26,641 bases of DNA from Promethearchaeota archaeon (GTDB lineage Archaea > Asgardarchaeota > Lokiarchaeia > Sigyniarchaeales > SOKP01): contig JAUWZT010000010.1 in NCBI GenBank assembly GCA_030615145.1, positions 1 through 26,641 on the forward strand, read 5' to 3'. The position numbers and the translations under genes are program-made. Below the pieces are notes generated by a model. The model saw nothing but the letters and a program-made list of their open reading frames with translations. It was not told where the DNA came from and did no database searches. Below are positions 14,562-20,487 of this stretch, piece by piece. The first letter of the stretch is position 1. Each line of letters begins with the position of its first letter.

Positions 14562-15839
14562 ATGATTCGAGCTCTCAATGTTCGGATATATCCGAACAAG
14601 ACGCAACGGACTCAGATTCACAAAACAATAGGGTGTAGTCGCTTCATTTACAATCAAATGCTCATTGAGAGGGGGGAAGTCTATGAACGGTTCAAAGGCG
14701 ATAAAGATGCACTTAAGAAGCACTCCTATAAAACAGAAAAGCAATATAAGGTCGAGTTTCCGTTTTTAAAAGAAGCTGATTCCATTGCCTTACAAGCCTC
14801 AAGAGAGCATTTGTTTAAGGCATATCAAAACTTTTTTAACGGTTTAAAAAAAGGACGTGGGGTCGGCTTTCCAAAATTCAAGTCAAAGAAAGGAAAGGAA
14901 ACCTACACGACCAAACAAACGAATGGAAACATCAAGATTGATTTTGAAAGAAAAAAATTAAAGTTACCAAAACTCGGATGGCTTAGATTTAACGATAAGA
15001 GGGTGTTTTCCGAATTGATCAAACATGCCACTATTAAAAAAACGAAATCAAACAAATATTTCGTTTCTCTGACCTTAGAGGCGCAGGAGGATGTAAAGGA
15101 ACTACAAGAGGTACATGAGAAGGATGTTACTGCGTTTGATATGTCAGCAAATAATTTTTTGGTGAACGATCTTGTTAAGATGGAGAATCCACGATTCTAC
15201 CGTTTAGAGCAGAAAAAGACCAAGAAGCTAAACAAGGAACTTTCGCGAAAGAAGAAAGGTTCTAAGAATCGAGAAAAGGCACGTTTAAAATTGGCACGAC
15301 ACTACGATACAATATACAACAGAAAGAAGGATTGGACACACAAGCTCACCAGAAAATTAGCTGACACGTTTGATGTTATTATTTTAGAAAACCTAAACGT
15401 GAAAGGAATGCAGAAGTTCTATTCTGGTTTGTCAAAATCGGTTTCTTTAGATTTCTCATGGCATCAATTCACGACCTATTTAAAATATAAGATGGAATGG
15501 TTAGGAAAGCATTTCATCCTCGTAGATAGATTTTTTGCTTCCAGTAAACTATGTTCGTGCTGTGGTTGGAAAAACAACAACCTTACCTTAAAAGAAAGAG
15601 CGTGGACGTGTCTGGATTGTGGAACTACCCATGAGAGAGACGAAAATGCTTCTGTTAATCTGAGAGTTGAAGGAATAAGAATCCTAAAAGAAGAGAAATA
15701 TATCACGATCATCCATGATGATAAAACTACCGTTGGAACAACGGGAAGTCACGCCTTTGGAGATGATGTAAGACCTAAAGAGATTCTTCAGAATCTTTTC
15801 GGGCAGTTTTCGAGGAAGAAGGAATCCATCACCCTTTAG
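14562..15839 (+). CDS. tnpB: RNA-guided nuclease TnpB (IS605 OrfB)
   Basis: This 425-residue TnpB looks intact. The N-terminal part has the typical ALNVRIYPNKTQ opening and CSRFIYNQML. The RuvC residues are present: Asp193 in TAFDMSANNFLV, Glu276 in IILENLNVKGM and Asp360 in HERDENAS. The zinc ribbon uses C331, C334, C350 and C353. The first RuvC motif, AFDMS, differs from the common GIDLG and belongs to the FDMS/LDFS subgroup. TnpB is a guide-RNA nuclease that cuts the empty donor site beside a short target-adjacent motif, favouring retention of the element. The gene starts 78 bases after the left-end hairpin, and its TAG lies inside the right-end hairpin. Its base composition looks less AT-rich than its flanks, fitting recent arrival. 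Confidence 0.93.
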   Translation: MIRALNVRIYPNKTQRTQIHKTIGCSRFIYNQMLIERGEVYERFKGDKDALKKHSYKTEKQYKVEFPFLKEADSIALQASREHLFKAYQNFFNGLKKGRGVGFPKFKSKKGKETYTTKQTNGNIKIDFERKKLKLPKLGWLRFNDKRVFSELIKHATIKKTKSNKYFVSLTLEAQEDVKELQEVHEKDVTAFDMSANNFLVNDLVKMENPRFYRLEQKKTKKLNKELSRKKKGSKNREKARLKLARHYDTIYNRKKDWTHKLTRKLADTFDVIILENLNVKGMQKFYSGLSKSVSLDFSWHQFTTYLKYKMEWLGKHFILVDRFFASSKLCSCCGWKNNNLTLKERAWTCLDCGTTHERDENASVNLRVEGIRILKEEKYITIIHDDKTTVGTTGSHAFGDDVRPKEILQNLFGQFSRKKESITL

Positions 15840-15854
15840 GGTGTGGTAGTTCAA
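15700..15854 (+). ncRNA. Predicted omega/reRNA scaffold of TnpB
   Basis: In this family the guide RNA overlaps the 3' end of tnpB and ends at the element's right end, with the guide taken from the adjoining host DNA. By that rule the scaffold ends near 15854 and the guide would be about the next 16-20 bases (from 15855). The 5' limit is arbitrary. Only the right-end hairpin is directly visible. Confidence 0.4.
15830..15843 (+). repeat. Right-end hairpin of the TnpB element
   Basis: CACCCT TT AGGGTG is a perfect 6-bp palindrome with a two-base loop. It contains the tnpB stop codon (15837-15839). Confidence 0.7.
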
Positions 15855-15933
15855 ACTAGTGAATTTAAGAGGCTCTATTAAAATTCTATTTAATTTAATA
15901 ATCTTTTTTTTTTATTAATAATTTAAAGATTTA

Positions 15934-17199
15934 ATGAACTATGATATTATTATTATCGGTGCGGGGATTTCTGGAGCATCTTTAGCGTATAAGGCATCAA
16001 AGTACGCAAAAACGCTTTTAATTGAATCGCAAGATTACGATCGGGAAATACCTGTTAGAATAAATATATTTGCAGAACATAATAAACCTTTTATTGACGA
16101 TGTCTTCTGGAACGATGATTCAATTTTTCCACGTCCTTTTCTCCAATTAAACTATAAGAGCGACAAGTATGATGGCCTTTTGAATTCGAAAGAATTTGGC
16201 GCGCCTTTAGGAAAGATTTCACACACAGAAATATTAATTAAAAAACTTATTGATAAGTTTAAAGATAATGGTTGTACAACGCAATTTAATGAAAAAGTGG
16301 CAAAAATAGTAAAACATACTGATTATGTTGAGGTTATTAACAATAAAGGAGAATCTTATAACACTAAACTTTTAATTTTAGCGACAGGTTCTCGTGGTTT
16401 TGATTTACAGAAATCGTTAGGCTTTGAAATTCCTGACTCTTTTATGGGGATATATACTAACACATATGCTGATGAAAGCCTACTAGATGAGAATTTTAAC
16501 TTTCAATATATGTTTCATTTAAACCCTAACATAAGCCCTAATGGCCCCTTCTTTTTTAACGTAGGAAAGGGTAGGATTTCGACAGGATATCTAGGCAATA
16601 AAGAATCTCCTGACCAGCTCAAAGAAAAATTAGATAGAATTCTAAGAAACTATAAGAAAATTCAACCTTTTATGAATGGATTGAAATGGGACGGAAATTT
16701 CATAACTGGAGGGATTTCAAAACATCCAATAAGTACGATGACTAAAGATCGCGTAATTGTCTTAGGGGAGGCCGCAGGAGTGGTTACCGCATTCTTTTAC
16801 GAAGGACTTTTAGGTGGTTTAGCTAGCGCCGATATAGCGGCAAAGCTCATAAAACCTTTATTAGAAAACGATTCAAACTTTTCAAGACCAGAATTAATAA
16901 CATACGACAGGGAGATTGCTCGAATTTTGTTAAATGGATATTTTAGAAATGGAGTTGCCTGCGAATTGCTGTTCTACAGTAAAGAATCGTCCGCAAAAAC
17001 CTTATGGACAACTTATACTAAAATATTAAATACTAATAAAACAGTTAGAAGATATGTGTATGAAGCACATACTATCCAAGATTTATGGAATTACGACACA
17101 GATAGAGATAGATATGTCGGAGAGCGCTTATTTGGTGCTCTACCAGGGCTACAAAAACTAACCTTATGGCCAAAATTTTTGAAAGCTATGTCTAAATAG
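15934..17199 (+). CDS. FAD-dependent oxidoreductase, geranylgeranyl reductase-like
   Basis: This 421-residue flavoprotein opens with a Rossmann FAD site (DIIIIGAGISGASLAYKA, then an acidic residue in LLIESQ). A second FAD motif in the middle reads LLILATGSRG, and the third contacts the FAD ribityl in DRVIVLGEAAGVVTAFFYEGL. This arrangement is that of the PHBH-fold geranylgeranyl reductase/lycopene cyclase group, which in archaea saturates isoprenoid chains of lipids or quinones. The last 90 residues are less typical and end in a TLWPKFLKAM segment that may touch the membrane. The family is fairly sure; the substrate is not. It begins at ATG after an AT-rich leader with no ribosome site. Confidence 0.72.
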   Translation: MNYDIIIIGAGISGASLAYKASKYAKTLLIESQDYDREIPVRINIFAEHNKPFIDDVFWNDDSIFPRPFLQLNYKSDKYDGLLNSKEFGAPLGKISHTEILIKKLIDKFKDNGCTTQFNEKVAKIVKHTDYVEVINNKGESYNTKLLILATGSRGFDLQKSLGFEIPDSFMGIYTNTYADESLLDENFNFQYMFHLNPNISPNGPFFFNVGKGRISTGYLGNKESPDQLKEKLDRILRNYKKIQPFMNGLKWDGNFITGGISKHPISTMTKDRVIVLGEAAGVVTAFFYEGLLGGLASADIAAKLIKPLLENDSNFSRPELITYDREIARILLNGYFRNGVACELLFYSKESSAKTLWTTYTKILNTNKTVRRYVYEAHTIQDLWNYDTDRDRYVGERLFGALPGLQKLTLWPKFLKAMSK

Positions 17200-17423
17200 T
17201 AGAAATCTTAGATTGTTATGTTTAGAATGTTATGCCCAAATAATATGAATTGTGTACAAAAAAGAATATTTGTGGCAACAGTACAAAAATTTAGAAAAAA
17301 AACCTCATTTTTAAAGTAAAATTAATACATTTTGTTTAGTAAAAAAGGAAGTTAAAAATATTTTGTTATCAAAAAATTTTTATCTTTACAAAATACAAAA
17401 AAATACAAAATCGAGAGATTATT

Positions 17424-17915
17424 TTGGCTACGGAATATAGCGTTTTATGTAAGTTAGGAGGTTTTGTGAATTCTAATCTGGAAGTTGTGAGTTCCAATCC
17501 TTCGCTTGATGCTTCATCTGAATCAGAAATCCTTTCAAAGTGTTTCCCAATTGGGAGCAAGGTTGGAGATTACATTATCGATAAGTATAATAAATATAGC
17601 GTTTTATCTTATGTTTTCAAGGTATTACAAGAAGAAAACCGCGCAGATCTCCTCACTTTTTCACTACTACTGAAGAAAAAAAACAACACTGAGATTTATA
17701 AGCCAGTAATTAAAGAACTAATAGATGTTTTAGAAGCAAATAACCTCTTAACCGAGAGAGTTTTGACGGAGTACCAACAAACCATCTTTGAAGGGATGAA
17801 CGAAGAAAAAGATATTAATATTGAAAACATAGTAATTGATTTCTCGAGAATTTTTACATATATTAAATCTAAAATAATTAAACAAAAACCAAACGTAAAA
17901 GGGAGTTTTTTTTAA
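17424..17915 (+). CDS. Conserved-looking small protein, longin-like candidate
   Basis: This 163-residue soluble protein lacks a recognised enzymatic motif. It begins with a strand (EYSVLCKLG), followed by SSNPSLD, a basic/polar stretch, YSVLSYVFKVLQEENRADLLTFSLLL (two strands) and long helices in the second half, ending KPNVKGSFF. The strand-helix order is compatible with a longin/DENN-like module seen in Asgard GTPase gene sets, but I could not confirm it. The start is TTG at 17424, with GAGAG six bases before it. No in-frame ATG occurs until Met 115 or so. The stop codon directly touches the ATG of the next gene, and a 7-TM protein pair follows, so it is probably a cytoplasmic partner of those membrane proteins. 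Confidence 0.6.
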   Translation: MATEYSVLCKLGGFVNSNLEVVSSNPSLDASSESEILSKCFPIGSKVGDYIIDKYNKYSVLSYVFKVLQEENRADLLTFSLLLKKKNNTEIYKPVIKELIDVLEANNLLTERVLTEYQQTIFEGMNEEKDINIENIVIDFSRIFTYIKSKIIKQKPNVKGSFF

Positions 17916-18569
17916 ATGGTAATCGATGATGTTTTATTAAGCAATTTAGGCTTCATTGCTAATGTTAGTAGTGCAATTTTTATCCCATTGGCAACACTTG
18001 TACTAGGTAGAAAGCTTTTAAAGGATAAAAAAACCACAGGACAATATAATATGGTACGTTTACTAATCTTTATCACCTTTCTTGACTTTTCGATCTTAGC
18101 GCTGACCGAATTTATTATAAAAGATGTACTCTTAAGAGCACCTGCTCTTATTGACCCATATAATGCTACATTCGGACTCTACAATATTTTAGTTGCTATG
18201 ATGATAACTCTTGGTCTTACTTTGATTTTTTATATCAATAAATTAGAATTTCTGTATTACACGCCAATATTCTTCTTTACTGGAATGTATATTTTTTATC
18301 TTTTCACTGGATTTGACAGTTGGCTTGAGGATTATACTACTCTTGGAGGCGCCGCAAGTATTATCTTTTTATTCTTTACGGCTTTTCGGGTCAAGGATAA
18401 TGGAGCTTTGGGCATAGCAATATTTTTCACCCTGGCTTTTAGTACCCAATTCATAGATGATGCATTAATATCAAGAATTGTTATTATTAGCTATGTAGTT
18501 TTTATTATCTTTTTTTCACTTGGACTATTTAAACCGTTTAAACAGGGGGTCGTATCTAAAGATGAGTGA
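17916..18569 (+). CDS. Seven-helix membrane protein A
   Basis: This 217-residue integral membrane protein has about seven hydrophobic helices (near residues 12-30, 47-68, 88-106, 113-130, 138-153, 160-176 and 185-203). Short polar loops separate them, and the C-terminus is lysine-rich. No family is recognised. It begins immediately after the stop of the preceding gene, with a GGGAG site at 17901-17905, and overlaps the next gene by eight bases. This indicates translational coupling. The next protein has the same length and topology, and both end in a helix with an S-x-G-x-F pattern, so they may be distant paralogues forming a heterodimer. A receptor, a carrier or a scaffold are all possible. 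Confidence 0.7.
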   Translation: MVIDDVLLSNLGFIANVSSAIFIPLATLVLGRKLLKDKKTTGQYNMVRLLIFITFLDFSILALTEFIIKDVLLRAPALIDPYNATFGLYNILVAMMITLGLTLIFYINKLEFLYYTPIFFFTGMYIFYLFTGFDSWLEDYTTLGGAASIIFLFFTAFRVKDNGALGIAIFFTLAFSTQFIDDALISRIVIISYVVFIIFFSLGLFKPFKQGVVSKDE

Positions 18570-19206
18570 TACTTTTGTCTTACTAATGCAAATTATCTAC
18601 ATTAGTTTTTGTGCATTGTCAATATTCCAGGTTAGGAAAAAATGGAGAGAAGATAAAAATAAGATGTATTTAATCATCATTTTATATATTGTGACGCTTG
18701 TTTTAGTCTCACTTATATATATAATAGCTATATTTACGGAATTTAATACATCTATTGTTATAGGTGGGAACTTGACTGTTGGTCTTGCTCTAGCATTTTT
18801 TAATAATGCTATTCAAGTAGAATTCGTACTTTTTCTAAGAAAATACAACAAATTATATACACTTCCACTTATTGCTACGTTTTATATCGCTTTTGGATTA
18901 TTTCTGAACAGTTCAACTATTATCTTTATTCTGTATTCGTTGGTTGTTGGATTTGGGTTCTCGTCACTTCTCATAAGAGACGGAAAGAAACAGCGAAACG
19001 GTTTAGCCATGGGAATGGGTATATTTTTCTTAATATATGGTATTGGGGCTATGTTAGGAAATGTTATGCTTTTGGATATTTTCAGAGTTGTTGGGGTAGT
19101 GGTGTTTTTTGTATCGAGTACTGGATTCTTTGAAAAATATGTATTCGTCAACGAAGAGATCGAAGAGCGTATAATGAAAACCTGGATTTCTAAGTTAGTT
19201 GTATAA
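18562..19206 (+). CDS. Seven-helix membrane protein B
   Basis: This is a 214-residue membrane protein. The ATG at 18562 is chosen because it forms an ATGAGTGA overlap with the preceding stop and has a GGGGGT site at 18545-18550. A longer reading from TTG at 18520 would add 14 residues inside the previous gene and is less likely. There are about seven hydrophobic helices. Segment six contains GMGIFFLIYGIGAMLGN and the last helix ends SSTGFFEKYVF. The protein carries a basic loop after the first helix (RKKWREDKNK), suggesting a cytoplasmic side there. The family is unknown. The Arf-like GTPase begins 268 bases downstream on the same strand. Confidence 0.7.
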   Translation: MSDTFVLLMQIIYISFCALSIFQVRKKWREDKNKMYLIIILYIVTLVLVSLIYIIAIFTEFNTSIVIGGNLTVGLALAFFNNAIQVEFVLFLRKYNKLYTLPLIATFYIAFGLFLNSSTIIFILYSLVVGFGFSSLLIRDGKKQRNGLAMGMGIFFLIYGIGAMLGNVMLLDIFRVVGVVVFFVSSTGFFEKYVFVNEEIEERIMKTWISKLVV

Positions 19207-19215
19207 GAACAATGA

Positions 19216-19237
19216 TTTTTTTTATTTTTTTCCTTTA
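19216..19237 (+). terminator. T-rich terminator after the 7-TM operon
   Basis: Two T runs separated by a single A lie 10 bases after the stop codon of membrane protein B. They suggest that the GTPase gene downstream has its own promoter. Confidence 0.4.
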
Positions 19238-19474
19238 TTTTTAATCATATCTTTATAATCATTTAATTTGTTAGCAAATTATATGTTTGCATCTTTGTAT
19301 TAAATAAATTTTGTGCTATTGAAAAATTTAGATAATTTACTTCTGAAAAAAATTATTCTGTGGCAATATAACATAATAAAGAATTAATGCATTCCTTTTT
19401 ATTTAAAAACATTTATTATATTTTCAAATTACAATTTTTAATCACTTAAAAAAATAACCAAAAACTGAAGTAAA

Positions 19475-20371
19475 ATGGGAGTTAAAGATATTATAAAAAG
19501 GGTCTTCACTAAAGAAAAGAAGATTGTTATCTTAGGGCTTGACTCTTCTGGAAAAACAACCTTAGTTAGCTTCTTACAGAATGGCACATTTATCGAACAT
19601 ACCCCTACTATGGGCAAGGAACTAACTGCGGTAGATGTGTCGGGTGTGCGTATCAATCTTATGGACATGGGTGGTCAAAGAGATTTTAGAGACTTATGGC
19701 TTGGAGAGGTTGCTCATGCAGAATGCGTAATATTTATGGTTGACGCTTACGATAGAGAAAGATTTAACGAAGCTAAAGCCGAATTATGGAAGCTAGCCCC
19801 AGTTCTTAAAAGAACACCTTTAATAGTGTTAGCTAATAAATACGACCTCCAACCTATTGCTCAGCTAAGTGAAATTATAGTAGCCTTGAATTTGACAAAA
19901 TTACCTTCTTTTGAAATTTTACCTATATCCTGTAAAACGGGATACGGCATTGTTAAAGCATTTATGAAAATTTATTATAAATTAACTGGAAAACCACTTG
20001 CTAAAAGAATTAGTCCAAAAGCTATAACTATCTTTGATCAAGGAGGTATACCGTTAACATCATCTTCGAACGAAGATATTTTACAAGGAGGATTATTTGC
20101 TGCAATTAATAGTTTTGTAAAAGAATCATTTAATTCAGAACTTAACCAGCTAAAAATGAGCGGAAATGTTATTATCTTAAAGCGGTCTAAACATCTAATG
20201 GGCTCAATAGTTATTAGTGATCAAGATAATATAGATCCTAAAGTAGCTGAAGAAGGATTAAATGAATTATTGTGCCACTTAGAGAATATGTGCCCTGAGC
20301 TTGGGAGAGATCAATTAGATACGGGTAAAATTGAGTTTTTAGTTGAGCAATACGCCTCAAATATTTTATAG
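19475..20371 (+). CDS. Arf-like small GTPase with C-terminal longin/roadblock-like domain
   Basis: The G domain spans residues 14-175. It has P-loop GLDSSGKTT (21-29), switch I PTMGKE with Thr45, DMGGQ (64-68) with the catalytic Gln68, NKYD (121-124) and SCKTG (152-156). The GLD form of the P-loop and the order PT-G, D-x-GGQ are characteristic of Arf/Sar rather than Ras/Rab. Residues 1-13 (MGVKDIIKRVFTK) form a short amphipathic helix after Gly2, as in eukaryotic Arfs, where Gly2 is myristoylated. Residues ~183-298 form an extra alpha/beta domain (AITIFDQGGIPLTS, then FFAAI-like helix, VIILKRS strands, closing helix), resembling longin/roadblock GTPase-partner domains. It probably acts as a membrane-linked switch with built-in regulator or dimer domain. 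Neighbouring 7-TM and longin-like genes are candidate partners. Confidence 0.9.
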   Translation: MGVKDIIKRVFTKEKKIVILGLDSSGKTTLVSFLQNGTFIEHTPTMGKELTAVDVSGVRINLMDMGGQRDFRDLWLGEVAHAECVIFMVDAYDRERFNEAKAELWKLAPVLKRTPLIVLANKYDLQPIAQLSEIIVALNLTKLPSFEILPISCKTGYGIVKAFMKIYYKLTGKPLAKRISPKAITIFDQGGIPLTSSSNEDILQGGLFAAINSFVKESFNSELNQLKMSGNVIILKRSKHLMGSIVISDQDNIDPKVAEEGLNELLCHLENMCPELGRDQLDTGKIEFLVEQYASNIL

Positions 20372-20386
20372 AACTTATTTTAAGGA

Positions 20387-20408
20387 TTTTTTTTCTTATC
20401 TTTTTTTT
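20387..20408 (+). terminator. Double T-tract terminator after the GTPase gene
   Basis: Two runs of eight T bases (20387-20394 and 20401-20408) follow the GTPase stop codon, ahead of a convergent gene. Confidence 0.45.
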
Positions 20409-20487
20409 AAATGTTCATATAATTTAATATGAAAGTGAATTAGATTAAGATCAACAAATTAAAATTAAATTCATATGAGTAAAAAAA

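Larger units (their letters stand above)
14440..15854 (+). mobile_element. IS200/IS605-type element carrying only tnpB
   Basis: The element consists of a nested left-end hairpin (14443-14484), one tnpB gene and a right-end hairpin (15830-15843) followed by TTCAA at 15850-15854, which resembles IS605 right ends. There are no terminal inverted repeats and no target duplication, as expected for this single-strand type. No tnpA (Y1 transposase) is present, so mobility would need TnpA in trans. It sits between the stop of the longin-like gene and the flavoprotein gene without breaking either. The exact outer borders are estimates. Confidence 0.75.

Noticed and set aside
14463..14744. Minus-strand open frame of 93 codons across the TnpB start
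   Set aside because: It is antisense to a clear tnpB gene and the left-end hairpin, with no recognisable protein features.
17200..17423. Possible RNA gene in the spacer before the 7-TM operon
   Set aside because: It is very AT-rich, with no stable stem, no tRNA-like arms and no conserved RNA pattern that I could recognise.
18520..18561. TTG-initiated extension of membrane protein B
   Set aside because: The added residues lie inside the preceding gene, and a coupled ATG at 18562 with a purine-rich site is the better start.
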